From NCBI GenBank assembly GCA_025355955.1, contig JANXYP010000403.1, positions 1-56,289 on the forward strand: a stretch of DNA of 56,289 bases, given 5' to 3'. Below the pieces are notes generated by a model. It had not been told where the DNA came from. It was given only the letters and a program-made list of their open reading frames with translations, and did no database searches. The stretch is from Chloroflexota bacterium (GTDB lineage: Bacteria > Chloroflexota > Chloroflexia > QHBQ01). The position numbers were made by a program, and so were the translations under genes. Numbering within the stretch: position 1 is the first letter of the stretch; the number at the start of each line of letters is the position of its first letter. Positions 33,801 to 41,780 of this stretch are shown here, piece after piece.

Positions 33801-34812
33801 TAACCAAATCGGCATTGAAGTGGGCGGCCTGATGGGCGGCATCGGCTTCATCAGCGATGGCTGCCTTGTAAACACTGACATCAGCCTGGCTAACATCGAG
33901 GCCCGCATTCCGCAAGCTGCTCACCACCTGGTTGCCAAACTCGCGGCTGATAGTACCATCGTCGCTGGCACCAAAGTGGGCGATCATGATGGCGAATTGG
34001 GCGGCGGGCGCTTTGTCCTTATCGTTGTTAAACAAAGGCGTAATTAGCAGCCCGGCGATGGCAATAATAACGAAGGCCGCGAGAATCAGCCCACCAATGA
34101 GAAGTATCGGCGCACGATCGCGGTTCTCCTCGTCAAGGATCAGGCGATTGGATAGGTGGGCGCGGCTCTCCGGCAGGTAGTATTGTTGGTCATCCTGCTC
34201 ATCGCCATCATCGAGGGTAACGTGGCGGAAGACCCTCCCATATTCCGGTGGGGCGCTAAGTTCGTTCGGCTCGACGAGTAGCGCAGTATTGATGGGTTGC
34301 TCCGCAGAGTCAATATCGGCAGCAGCATAATCGGTAGGCACTGCGCGGGTGACCAGGGCGGTGTCGCCAGCAGTACGATCGTCAGCAGGATATGCAGCGT
34401 TGCGTGGACGGCGGGCGGGCATAGCCGGTTGAATGGGCGGCTGGGTGGTCGGCACGCGGTGGGTGATGGGCGGGGCAGAGCTGTCCTCGGCAGCTAGCGC
34501 CCCGCCGATGCCACCGCCTAGTTCATCGATATCACGACGAGCGGCGGGGGTAAGACCATCGGCGGGATCTACCGCATCAGAGTCAGCCAGACGTGACGTA
34601 GTGAATTGCGCCTCGGCGTTGCTGCTGGCGGCAAGGGTGGGTGGGTCAAGGGCGCGGCGGGGTGAAGGTGGAGTGGGGGGCGGGGTGGATGGTGGGGTGG
34701 AAATAGTAGGCGGCTGGCTGGCACGGGCGCGGCGCTGGTCGACGAAGATGTAGGCCAGCGTGGCGACGAACATCGCTACGAACCCCACCACCAGTATCAC
34801 ATTAAAATCCAT
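30844..34812 (-). CDS. Giant membrane-anchored TPR protein with FlgO/TolB-like domain
   Basis: The 1322-residue protein has a hydrophobic segment at residues 4-23, a Pro/Ala-rich disordered linker (30-215), and a second membrane helix at 235-260. A soluble domain (271-355) reads FAIMIAHFG...NADLVIWGDL, similar to the small secreted FlgO/TolB-type fold. Residues 395-1322 are more than 20 TPR repeats with consensus such as YYQLAxxA and A-YxxALxLxP. TPRs bind partner proteins, so this is probably a scaffold on the outer face. Partners are unknown. Confidence 0.9.
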   Translation of the reverse strand: MDFNVILVVGFVAMFVATLAYIFVDQRRARASQPPTISTPPSTPPPTPPSPRRALDPPTLAASSNAEAQFTTSRLADSDAVDPADGLTPAARRDIDELGGGIGGALAAEDSSAPPITHRVPTTQPPIQPAMPARRPRNAAYPADDRTAGDTALVTRAVPTDYAAADIDSAEQPINTALLVEPNELSAPPEYGRVFRHVTLDDGDEQDDQQYYLPESRAHLSNRLILDEENRDRAPILLIGGLILAAFVIIAIAGLLITPLFNNDKDKAPAAQFAIMIAHFGASDDGTISREFGNQVVSSLRNAGLDVSQADVSVYKAAIADEADAAHQAAHFNADLVIWGDLPNAAATSLAPHYQLAVNNPPDQSQRQGLPSQMLEPTSFTFPPVSRASLESALVDFTTGLALYYNDRVADASDKFNAAFALGLDTPALHFYRASSLLQLGDNAGAIGEYAKAGGVDDIALLDNRGLAEQLRGNLPTALANYGAALSLLGSDKRTAIVYRNRALAQLAQSQPDLANADLTLAIAADPHYAPAWYERCRLKFDVNADPLPTSQQAASDAISDCNNALNSDSQYPLALTRRGALGLTAPNPNLDNAQSDLAAARDSLLNRLKLLGEQEAKFKEQHDRQSDVAVAREVDANKQLGSAHYWMGRAYLGRGKIEAQQGKGLFDFLKGPGGYDKAIEEFDAALAADPSSYDAHAWKGIALLGKGDANSAAQQFQQAQQLDSKRPLAYQQLAALYHDANQHDKSAAQYEALLLVNPGYIYGYLQLADEYKALQQADSVAAAYRRAVAQQPHTGDEFRYKGVAYDNLQDYANAAANYRQAVALNPSDGRAWFALGDDYRLLKDGQQALAAYQQAVNHNVSAAVAAYRAGLIAQQSGQLAQAEKLWQQAVAVNPQFMLAYYQLAKAAQATAGQADAAIKYYEQTLRADAQTATGEEIKVADAFYEAHLQLGNLYSVRAATTSDPQQRAAAYASAETNYSAAVQIANNPPDQGKQLASAISLCNTYLKEGKTDFAVSISDQLLTVDKNYAPAYTCKGEAYMLTDDLANLPKAADNLKQALALTPNDANALIALGRVYLAQSQPDLAEQQFRHAIASAPQSAAAHVALGDLLYGRQLWATAQQEYTAAVQFDSRSASGYTGLARTLMKQNNPGEADKDFRYAISFDPALADPHLYRAQLLDDQKQGDIALAEYQAAVQLRPRWSLAQYLLGKAYIARGDNKDAIEALTKATQLDPQYADAFYELGNANRAAGPDQRQAAIDAYSAAVKLNPNLATAWFSLGLTYEDAGNHPAAADAYAHARDTATDPDLKRQAQDGLSRVGGG

Positions 34813-34934
34813 AGCCCCAGCCCTGCCTTCCGCCTTCGCTGAACTTATCGCTCAATTACCGTACCGCGCCAAATGGGTTGACATAATTATAGCACAACTG
34901 CGCTGGACTGTCTATAGCTGGGCCAAAAGTTGGA

Positions 34935-34963
34935 TTGACAAGGCAAGGGCGTTTTGGTATAAT
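34935..34963 (+). promoter_or_regulatory. Consensus promoter of tRNA cluster
   Basis: TTGACA (34935-34940), 17 bases, TATAAT (34958-34963). Both hexamers are perfect. The tRNA-Leu gene begins 24 bp downstream. Confidence 0.92.
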
Positions 34964-34986
34964 GAGGCGCACTGAAGACCACACCA

Positions 34987-35070
34987 GCCCAGGTGGCGGA
35001 ACCGGCAGACGCGCTAGCTTGAGGGGCTAGTGACCGCAAGGTCGTGGGGGTTCAAATCCCTTCCTGGGCA
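34987..35070 (+). tRNA. tRNA-Leu (anticodon GAG)
   Basis: The acceptor GCCCAGG pairs with CCTGGGC. The anticodon loop TTGAGGG (anticodon 35021-35023) is closed by CTAGC/GCTAG. A long variable arm (TGACCGCAAGGTCG) marks it as a class II tRNA, and GGTTCAAATCC is the T loop. CCA is not encoded. Confidence 0.97.
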
Positions 35071-35089
35071 CCCAGCACACCCAAATTAC

Positions 35090-35163
<74 letters not shown>

Positions 35164-35177
35164 CCCGTAACCCACCC

Positions 35178-35250
35178 GCTCAGGTAGCTCAGTTGGTAGA
35201 GCATGCGACTGAAAATCGCAGGGTCGTCAGTTCGAGTCTGACTCTGAGCA
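35178..35250 (+). tRNA. tRNA-Phe (anticodon GAA)
   Basis: Acceptor GCTCAGG pairs with TCTGAGC including a terminal G-U; anticodon loop CTGAAAA is closed by GCGA/TCGC; T loop AGTTCGAGTCT is present. The discriminator A is followed by CCA in the DNA. Confidence 0.97.
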
Positions 35251-35272
35251 CCAGTTTATGGCAGCAAACTCA

Positions 35273-35308
35273 CCCCAGCTATGTTGCATAGCTGGGGTTC
35301 TTGTTTTA
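35273..35308 (+). terminator. Terminator of tRNA cluster
   Basis: CCCCAGCTATG (35273-35283), loop TTG, CATAGCTGGGG (35287-35297), then TTCTTGTTTT. The 11-bp stem is perfect. The next gene begins 15 bp later, so it depends on read-through or on a separate promoter. Confidence 0.92.
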
Positions 35309-35323
35309 TAGAGGAGAAATACA

Positions 35324-35764
35324 ATGAACGAAGAACGTAAGGCGCTACAACCGGAGCAAGAGAAAGGTGAGATGCCCACCGAAGGCAATGGCTCGGCGGG
35401 GCTGTTCGTTATCGTTGGCTTTAGTCTGGCGGCCATGCTCGTGCCGATCGCGATGTGGCCGCTGGAAGGCGCGATGTTCAGCGATCACCTGCCAGTAGTG
35501 CTGGGCCAACTAATCATCTCGGCAGCAATCCTTTTCGGCATCCTCTGGCTAGTCTACTCTGGGTTCATGGATCGGCACCTGCTGATCAGCCTGGCGCTGG
35601 CCGCGCTGATGGTGCTGGGTGGGTACGCGCTGCAGGATGAGGCTGCCGCGCTAATGGGTACGGATCAGCCATCGTACATCGCTATCGCAGTCGGCTCGTG
35701 GTTGGGAGTGGTTGGCTTTTACGGTCTGCGGGCGGCAAGCGGGACGCTAAAGGGCCGAGGATAG
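35324..35764 (+). CDS. Small four-helix membrane protein of unknown function
   Basis: The 146-residue protein has a charged 22-residue N-terminus (MNEERKALQPEQEKGEMPTEGN) and four hydrophobic segments near residues 25-45, 58-78, 85-105 and 120-140. AGAGGAG precedes the ATG. It follows the tRNA terminator with no visible promoter, so expression may rest on read-through. I recognise no family. Confidence 0.8.
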   Translation: MNEERKALQPEQEKGEMPTEGNGSAGLFVIVGFSLAAMLVPIAMWPLEGAMFSDHLPVVLGQLIISAAILFGILWLVYSGFMDRHLLISLALAALMVLGGYALQDEAAALMGTDQPSYIAIAVGSWLGVVGFYGLRAASGTLKGRG

Positions 35765-35773
35765 TAAAACCAC

Positions 35774-36709
35774 TTATCGCTCCGGCCTTGCCCCTAGCGT
35801 GACGCGGATGGTCGTCTTCTCCACTCCACGCACGATCTTCAATTCGATGGTGTCGTCCACGCCATAGCGAGTTAGGGCGATGGCAAGCGGGTTGTCCTCG
35901 TGAATCGCCTCCTCGCCCAGCGCGTCCACCACATCGCCAGTCTCTAGCCCGGCCTTTGCCGCCGGGCTGCCCGCGACCACCTCTTGGATCATTGCCCCAC
36001 TCTGTGTCTTCAGATTGTAGTAAGCGGCCAATTCGGGGTTTAGCTCTTCATATTGGATACCTAGATAGGGATAGGCAACGAAGCCATTCTTGATCATCTG
36101 CTTGGCGAGTGCTATGGCGGTATTGATCGGCACGGCAAAGCCGAGACCCTCGATTGCGCCGCCCCAACCCCCACCGCGCACCACCAGAGTGTTGATGCCT
36201 ACCACCTCGCCGTAGAGGTTGGCGAGTGGGCCGCCGCTGTTGCCCTGATTGATGGCCGCATCAGTCTGAATTAGCGGCGCGTTGATGCCCTCAAAGCGGC
36301 GATTTACCGCGCTGACCACCCCAGCCGTGACCGTGTTGCGATAGTTGCCCAGGGTGCTGCCAATAGCGATAACCGACTGACCGGGCAGCAGCTTGTTGCT
36401 GTCGCCCAAATCGGCCACCGCTGGCATTTCACCAGCCACCTTGATGACCGCCACATCGCAGTAGCGATCGCTGCCGACCAGCGTGGCGCTCATTCGCCTA
36501 CTGCCGCTAGCGAAGATCACGTCCAGCTTATCATGTCGGGAGACAACATGGGCATTGGTCAGGATATGGCCCGCCGCGTCTATAATCACTCCGCTGCCAA
36601 CCCCACCGCCGCGCTCATTGCGACCGCTGAGTACCGTCACCACCGCTGGTCCGAGCTTCTGCACTGCGCTTACCGCGTCAACCTGCCGTCCGTCTATAAA
36701 CTCTGCCAT
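35774..36709 (-). CDS. HtrA/DegP-like serine protease with PDZ domain, no signal peptide
   Basis: The 311-residue protein is an S1C protease. The triad is His54 (TNAHVVS), Asp85 (CDVAVIKV) and Ser158 (QGNSGGPL). A PDZ domain occupies about residues 215-300, with the ligand loop in GSPAAKAGLETGDVVDALG. Members usually have a signal peptide or anchor; this one begins MAEFIDGRQVDAVSAV and has neither, so it should act in the cytoplasm unless the N-terminus is misplaced. AGGAGA precedes the ATG at 36709. Confidence 0.92.
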   Translation of the reverse strand: MAEFIDGRQVDAVSAVQKLGPAVVTVLSGRNERGGGVGSGVIIDAAGHILTNAHVVSRHDKLDVIFASGSRRMSATLVGSDRYCDVAVIKVAGEMPAVADLGDSNKLLPGQSVIAIGSTLGNYRNTVTAGVVSAVNRRFEGINAPLIQTDAAINQGNSGGPLANLYGEVVGINTLVVRGGGWGGAIEGLGFAVPINTAIALAKQMIKNGFVAYPYLGIQYEELNPELAAYYNLKTQSGAMIQEVVAGSPAAKAGLETGDVVDALGEEAIHEDNPLAIALTRYGVDDTIELKIVRGVEKTTIRVTLGARPER

Positions 36710-36755
36710 TTTTATTGTATCTCCTAATATTATATGAGCCAGGGATTCTTTATAG

Positions 36756-36986
36756 CACCCTTGTTAAGCCGCAGCATAGGTATGGTTGTGCGTCGCGTCT
36801 TTGCACACCCGACCAGGGCGAACAACGGTTCGCCCCTACCGAACGCTTAATGTGCATGAACGTGACGCACACCCTTGTCAAGCCGCAGCAGAGGTATGGG
36901 TACGCGTCGCGTTTTTGCATACCCGACCTGGGCGAACAACGGTTCGCCCCTGCCGAACGCTTAATGTGCAAGAACGTGACGCACAG
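36756..36986. repeat. Tandem pair of about 113 bp (family F)
   Basis: Copies at about 36756-36868 and 36869-36986 both carry CACCCTTGT-AAGCCGCAGCA, the GGGCGAACAACGGTTCGCCC hairpin and GAACGCTTAATGTGCA. The hairpin core is the same as in MITE A, in the opposite orientation. Confidence 0.88.
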
Positions 36987-37175
36987 CTAGAGGTATTGCA
37001 GAGATTCTATCACAGAAACGCGGGGGTGTCAGCTATATTTGCGTTATAGTTAGGTTAGACTGCTTCTGGGGTGGGTTATTCCAATTAGCCTTAATGACGC
37101 TGTAATTTCTGATGAGTTTGACAACCAAAACAGGTAATGAAGCAGAGGTAGGTGCGGGCTGCACCCGACCATTGG

Positions 37176-37382
37176 CATCAAACTAAGCAAACAGCCGCCT
37201 ACATCTTGCTGATTTATGCCTAATGGTGATCGCTCTCTGGGGGTCTGGGGGTTCAGTCCACCGCTGCTGCCCACCCATAATGCTGTGCGTTTGCCGCACC
37301 TTTGCACTTACCGGCCCCCAAAGAGGCTGATTACGATGGGCATTATCACTTATTCATCAGTTGGGGGCTGAACCCCCAGACC
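37176..37382. repeat. Repeat family D, copy 2
   Basis: It begins CATCAAACTAAGCAAACAGCC and has the inverted pair GGTCTGGGGGTTCAG (37242-37256) and GGGGGCTGAACCCCCAGACC (37362-37382), as in copy 1 at 21.4 kb. The right terminal repeat seen in copy 1 is not clear here. Confidence 0.75.
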
Positions 37383-37470
37383 CTGTGCTGATGCCCAACG
37401 CTATTTGTACCATCTGCGCTGCTTCTCGGTGTGAGGTGCTGATGGGATTTCATTCGATACCACGCAACAA

Positions 37471-37505
37471 AAGGCGGTGGGCCGCAACTTCAGCCCACCG
37501 CCTTT
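37471..37505 (-). terminator. Terminator of the catalase gene overlapping its stop
   Basis: AAGGCGGTGGGC (37471-37482) pairs with GCCCACCGCCTT (37493-37504). On the minus strand the stem is followed by TTGTTGCG. The katE stop codon lies within the hairpin region at 37490. Confidence 0.75.
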
Positions 37506-39802
37506 CTTTCGTACCACCGATAAGGTAATGCCGACACTCGCGCCTGTTGCGAACGCCCCCAGTGACGATGTTTGGCGATCGCAGTGATGAACTGTTCGAT
37601 TGCGCTCTGCAGATCTGCTGTGTTCGCCGCCACAATGCCTTGCGCGTTCAGCGACGGGTTGGCAGGCTGGTTCATCGGTAGCGCCTGACCAACCTCGCTT
37701 GCAGCCACCAACTTGACCCCTTCGCCCACCGCTGCAATCGCTTTGGCGTGCTTGTATGCCTCGTTGATGAACTCGCGGGCATCGCCAAGCCCGATCAGGG
37801 TAGCGACGCTCTGCTCGCCGCCTGCGACGAACACCGCATCGAACATAATTGAGCCGCTATTCGCAAAGGTCTTAACCGCTTCCACCGTGCCGCCAGTGCC
37901 TTGAAGCACGCCCAGATGCGGGGCAACCACCTCGCCTAGTGCGCCCGCTGCCTTCAGCGCCTTTTTGAGCGCAGCCACCTGGTCGGCAGCGACACCATCA
38001 GCGGCCAGGATCGCGACTTTGCGGCCCTTAATCGTGCTGGTGGGGTGTTCTTCCATGCTCAGACCGCTGGTTTGCTGCAGCCCGCCTGATGCGCTGGTCG
38101 GTGATGTCGCATTCGCCAGCACCGCAGTCTCGCTGGCAGAGTCGGCAGTGCCGTCGGGCATCCCCGTCTTGCCATCGGAGCCACGGGCTGTCTTGCTATT
38201 GACCGCACGGGCAGCCTTACCGTTGATTGCGGTCGCGGGATTGTCCGGGCTAGCGGTTGGGTCCGCCGCAGGCAACTCGCCAAGCACGATGGCAACCTGT
38301 GCCGCCAGAGTCTCGTTGATTTGCTGCAGATGACCTAGCATCCGCTGCCGAATCTCGCGGGTATCAACCTTGCTCAACTCGAACTGCAATGCCTTGACGA
38401 TGTGTTCTTTTTCCGTGGGGGTCATACTATTCCAGAACAACTTTGCCTGCCCATAGTGGTCAGCGAAGCTCTCACTACGCACGCGCAGCTTCGGGCCTTC
38501 AACCCGCGCAGGGTAGCTGACAAAGCCGCCCTGCTGCGCTGGCACCTGATTGGGGATGTTGCCGCCCAGCGAGTTTGGTTCGTAGGAGACGCGCCCAGAG
38601 TTGATGGTTTGCCGCATATGACCTTCGCGCTGATTGTTCGAGACGGCGGTGAGTGGCCGATTGATGGGCAGCTCCGGCCAGTTTGGGCTACCGAGACGGC
38701 TCAATTGGGTATCAAGGTAGGAGAAGTTGCGGCCCTGTAGCAGCGGGTCGTCACTGAAGTCGATGCCTGGCACAATGTTTGTGGTCATGAATCCAACCTG
38801 CTCGGTCTCCGCGAAGTAGTTATCGGGGTTACGGTTGAGGGTCATCTTACCAATCCGCCGCACCGGCACCAGGTCTTCCGGCCAGATCTTGGTTGCATCG
38901 AGGATATCGAAATCGAACTTTGCTTCCTCGCCATCAGCGATAATCTGCACGCCCAACTCCCACTCGAAGAAGTTGCCCTGTTCGATGGCATCGTGCATAT
39001 CACGGCGGTGAAAGTCGGGATCCTTGCCCGCTAGCTTCTGCGCTTCATCCCAGACCAGCGAATGGATGCCCAGAACCGGCTTCCAGTGAAACTTGACGAA
39101 GTGCGACGCGCCCTTAGCGTTGACCAGGCGGAAGGTGTGGACTCCGAAGCCTTCCATCATGCTGAAACTGCGGGGGATGGCGCGATCGCTCATCACCCAC
39201 ATAACCATGTGCATAGACTCAGGGGTGAGCGAGATGAAGTCCCAAAAAGTATCATGGGCAGATGAGGCTTGGGGGATTTCGTTGTGCGGCTCCGGCTTGA
39301 CCGCATGAATTACGTCGGGAAACTTGATTGCATCCTGGATGAAAAAGACGGGGATGTTGTTGCCCACTAGATCCCAATTGCCCTCCGCAGTGTAGAGCCT
39401 GACCGCAAAGCCGCGAACATCACGGGCGGTATCGGCGGAGCCACGTGAGCCAGCGACGGTGGAGAAGCGCACAAACACTGGTGTCTGCAACGTAGTGTCA
39501 GTCAGCACATTGGCGATGGTATAATCGGCCAGCGACTCGTAAAGTTGGAAGTATCCGTGTGCGCCTGCTCCGCGAGCGTGGACTACCCGCTCAGGGATGC
39601 GCTCATGATCGAAGTGGTGGATTTTTTCGCGGAAGTGGAAATCTTCCATCAACGTGGGGCCACGCTGCCCGACACGCAACGAGTTCTGGTCATCACTGAT
39701 GCGGTGGCCCATGTTGTCGGTCAACGCTTGCTCCGGCTTGACAGTTGCCTCCGCCAGATCGAGATCCTTGCTCTGTGCTTTCTCTGTAGACTGCCTTTTC
39801 AT
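37490..39802 (-). CDS. katE: Large-subunit catalase (HPII/KatE type) with C-terminal GATase-like domain
   Basis: The 770-residue protein is a clade 2 haem catalase that destroys hydrogen peroxide. His75 (VVHARG), Asn148 and the haem ligand Tyr362 ([12 protein letters not shown], with Arg358) match HPII His128, Asn201 and Tyr415 in spacing. Residues 1-510 are the catalase core. A 75-residue Ala/Ser/Thr/Gly-rich linker follows, and residues 590-735 form the flavodoxin-like DJ-1/PfpI domain typical of large catalases. AAGGAG precedes the ATG at 39802. Confidence 0.96.
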   Translation of the reverse strand: MKRQSTEKAQSKDLDLAEATVKPEQALTDNMGHRISDDQNSLRVGQRGPTLMEDFHFREKIHHFDHERIPERVVHARGAGAHGYFQLYESLADYTIANVLTDTTLQTPVFVRFSTVAGSRGSADTARDVRGFAVRLYTAEGNWDLVGNNIPVFFIQDAIKFPDVIHAVKPEPHNEIPQASSAHDTFWDFISLTPESMHMVMWVMSDRAIPRSFSMMEGFGVHTFRLVNAKGASHFVKFHWKPVLGIHSLVWDEAQKLAGKDPDFHRRDMHDAIEQGNFFEWELGVQIIADGEEAKFDFDILDATKIWPEDLVPVRRIGKMTLNRNPDNYFAETEQVGFMTTNIVPGIDFSDDPLLQGRNFSYLDTQLSRLGSPNWPELPINRPLTAVSNNQREGHMRQTINSGRVSYEPNSLGGNIPNQVPAQQGGFVSYPARVEGPKLRVRSESFADHYGQAKLFWNSMTPTEKEHIVKALQFELSKVDTREIRQRMLGHLQQINETLAAQVAIVLGELPAADPTASPDNPATAINGKAARAVNSKTARGSDGKTGMPDGTADSASETAVLANATSPTSASGGLQQTSGLSMEEHPTSTIKGRKVAILAADGVAADQVAALKKALKAAGALGEVVAPHLGVLQGTGGTVEAVKTFANSGSIMFDAVFVAGGEQSVATLIGLGDAREFINEAYKHAKAIAAVGEGVKLVAASEVGQALPMNQPANPSLNAQGIVAANTADLQSAIEQFITAIAKHRHWGRSQQARVSALPYRWYERKAVG

Positions 39803-39831
39803 AATACAATCTCCTTGATGAAAACAGCAAC

Positions 39832-39893
39832 GGCGCGACCCGCAGTAGCGGTTGCGGCAAGCGCAGAGTTGTCCGCCAGACGTGGGTCGCGCC
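39832..39893 (-). terminator. Long hairpin between the Thr-rich gene and katE
   Basis: GGCGCGACCC (39832-39841) and GGGTCGCGCC (39884-39893) form a perfect 10-bp stem with a 42-base loop. On the minus strand it is followed by GTTGCTGTTTTC. It could end the upstream Thr-rich gene or shape the katE leader. Confidence 0.6.
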
Positions 39894-39925
39894 GAAACAT
39901 TGGATAAGGGTCGCCAGCGGTTGGC

Positions 39926-40471
39926 TTACGCGCCGGGGTTGGCGTTGTTGTCCTTGATGCCGAACATACCATCAACCCGATCCTCGACGTTGTCCAGGGC
40001 GCTACCCTCCTGCATCATGGACGAGGCGGCGGGTACGTGCTGGGTAACGAACTCCTTGATTACGTTGGTCGAAGCCGCTGCCTGGCTGTGGCTCAGGCCC
40101 GCATTCTGTACCAGTTCTTGATGGAGCGGGCCGCCGCCGTTGAAGAGGTTGCCTAGCGCTCCCTCAACCCCAGCAGGCATCCCGCCCGGCACCGAGGTGG
40201 TGGTTGCGCTCGTGGTCGTAGTGGTCGGTGCATTAGAAGCCCCGCCAAACATCCGCTCCACGTCACCGATTAGACCGCCTCCCTGCTGTGCAGGTGCAGT
40301 TGCGCTAGTGGTTGTGGTAGTAGTTGTTGCACCGCCACCAAACATACCCATTAGCGGAGCGAGCATTGGCACGCGCGAACGGATGAAGTTCATCGCCACG
40401 CTGATGACATTTTGGGCCTGCCCCTGGCTGAGATTAGCCTGCTGCATCAGGCGTTGGATTAGATCCGGCAT
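39926..40471 (-). CDS. Two-repeat helical protein with Thr-rich linkers
   Basis: The 181-residue protein has two similar helical segments: residues 1-35 (IQRLMQQANLSQGQAQNVISVAMNFIRSRVP) and 113-145 (LHQELVQNAGLSHSQAAASTNVIKEFVTQHVP). They are separated by two Thr tracts (GATTTTTTTSATAP and APTTTTTSATTTSV) and a Gly-rich MFGGA motif seen twice. The half-repeat recalls DUF937/DUF2780 and YidB-like proteins, which are of unknown function. I start at the ATG at 40471 after GAAAGGAG. Confidence 0.8.
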   Translation of the reverse strand: MPDLIQRLMQQANLSQGQAQNVISVAMNFIRSRVPMLAPLMGMFGGGATTTTTTTSATAPAQQGGGLIGDVERMFGGASNAPTTTTTSATTTSVPGGMPAGVEGALGNLFNGGGPLHQELVQNAGLSHSQAAASTNVIKEFVTQHVPAASSMMQEGSALDNVEDRVDGMFGIKDNNANPGA

Positions 40472-40857
40472 TTTTAGTCTCCTTTCAACTATGCGGGTTG
40501 TGAGTTGCAAACTGCTGAGGAGGGATTAGCAGGAAGTAGGCCAAGAGGTTGCTGCTTATGAAGTGCAGTGCTTCAAATCGAACGTATGTGTGATGCAGGG
40601 GTGGATTGCGTCGGCTCATAGGTATCAAAATAAGACGAAAGCCGCCCATTATACCAGTAGTCCAGGGATAGGCCTCCGCTGGTTCGAGGGCAATCAGGGC
40701 CATCGAGGGCGGCTGCTTGCGGTTGGGCGTGGAGAGAGGTTCAGCCAACCCCTGGGCATCGTGCGATGCAACAGCTGGCGGCTGAACCCCATTTATATGT
40801 CTATAGGGCGGATTGCGTCCGCCCTGATGTGGATTGCAGGATAGTGAATTGCACCCC
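40472..40857. other. Gap with repeat fragments
   Basis: No gene is seen. It holds GGTTCAGCC and GGCTGAACCCC, related to the inner arms of repeat D, near 40737-40795. Confidence 0.5.
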
Positions 40858-40995
40858 TCACGGGCCGAGGCCGCTAGCTGCCTGTGACATTACCTTGTTT
40901 ACCCGCTGGGTGGTGAACGTCAACAGCACGATCATGACGATGGCAAACAGGATGACGAACTCGATCGCCCCCTGACCACTGATTTTCATTTTCAT
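40858..40995 (-). CDS. Flp-type (type IVb) prepilin-like peptide, 45 aa
   Basis: The 45-residue frame MKMKISG-QGAIEFVILFAIVMIVLLTF has a basic leader, Gly at -1, Glu at +5 and a single hydrophobic helix directly after, the pattern cut by TadV/PilD-type prepilin peptidases. Total length is in the range of Flp pilins. I start at the ATG at 40995, ten bases after AAGGAG; another in-frame ATG at 41004 is two bases from that site. No tad, secretin or ATPase gene lies in the window, so it is an orphan here. Confidence 0.78.
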   Translation of the reverse strand: MKMKISGQGAIEFVILFAIVMIVLLTFTTQRVNKVMSQAASGLGP

Positions 40996-41051
40996 TACCA
41001 ACATTCTCCTTTCGCGTAATACATGAGGGTGGGCAAGCTGCCTCCCTGCTA

Positions 41052-41780
41052 CTATTGTACTTCAACATCGGGCGAAATACAATAGCCGAAAATGTTGGCG
41101 AAGTGGTGAGCAAAGCGATCAGCAACGTGGCTGAGGTCGAGCGACTGGCCGAGCAGCGCGGCCATGCTGGTCACACCCTTGTCGGAGTCGCTGATGCCAC
41201 AGGGAACGATGTATCCGAAGTAGCGCAGGTCGGTGTTGACATTGAGGGCGATGCCGTGGCTGCTGATGCCCCGCCCGTTGACGTGTACGCCGATGGCCGC
41301 CAGCTTGTCGAGCTGGCCGCCCTGCGCCACCCATATGCCGCTATAACCCACAACCTGCAACGCGGGGATGTCGAAGTCAGCAACGGTGGCAATCAGCACG
41401 CGCTCAAGATCGCGCACATAGCGGGGGTAATCGAGCGGCCCGCGAAGGGCGGCGAGGTCGAGGATGGGGTAGGCAACCAGTTGGCCGGGGCCATGGTAGG
41501 TGACATCGCCACCGCGCTCCACACAGCGCACCGCAATGCCCCGTCGCACCAGCTCGTCTGCGTCAAGCAGGATGTTGTCCATGCTGCCCTTGCGCCCCAG
41601 GGTGTAGACATGGGGATGCTCCAGCAACATCAGGCGGTCACCCACCTGCCCCGCTTCCCGCGCCGCCACGGTATCGCGCTGCAACTGCAGTGCCTCGTCG
41701 TAGGGGATGAGGCCGAGATGGTGAACGTCAAGCCGGGAGGAAGTCGCAATGAACTGCGCCCCTACAATGACGGAGTTCAT
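41052..41780 (-). CDS. lipB: Octanoyltransferase LipB
   Basis: LipB moves octanoate from acyl carrier protein to lipoate-dependent enzymes. The 242-residue product has RGGDVTYHGPGQLV (89-102), Lys159 in DKLAAIGVHV and the acyl-carrying Cys194 in IVPCGISDSDKGVTSM. The ATG at 41780 overlaps the previous stop in an ATGA. The first 17 residues (MNSVIVGAQFIATSSRL) precede the conserved start and are encoded by TGTAGGGGCGCAG-like sequence, similar to the dispersed hairpin repeat. lipA is not in the window. Confidence 0.95.
   Translation of the reverse strand: MNSVIVGAQFIATSSRLDVHHLGLIPYDEALQLQRDTVAAREAGQVGDRLMLLEHPHVYTLGRKGSMDNILLDADELVRRGIAVRCVERGGDVTYHGPGQLVAYPILDLAALRGPLDYPRYVRDLERVLIATVADFDIPALQVVGYSGIWVAQGGQLDKLAAIGVHVNGRGISSHGIALNVNTDLRYFGYIVPCGISDSDKGVTSMAALLGQSLDLSHVADRFAHHFANIFGYCISPDVEVQ

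Larger units (their letters stand above)
36710..37489. other. Repeat-filled gap between HtrA and catalase genes
   Basis: No gene is supported in 780 bp. It holds a tandem 113-bp pair, half a MITE A copy (37077-37111) and repeat D copy 2. Confidence 0.7.

Noticed and set aside
33496-34047. 183-residue plus-strand frame opposite the TPR gene
   Set aside because: It mirrors the codon structure of a well-supported long gene and has no features of its own.
39545-39907. Plus-strand gene antisense to katE
   Set aside because: It lies almost entirely on the reverse of a certain catalase gene and has no ribosome site or family similarity.
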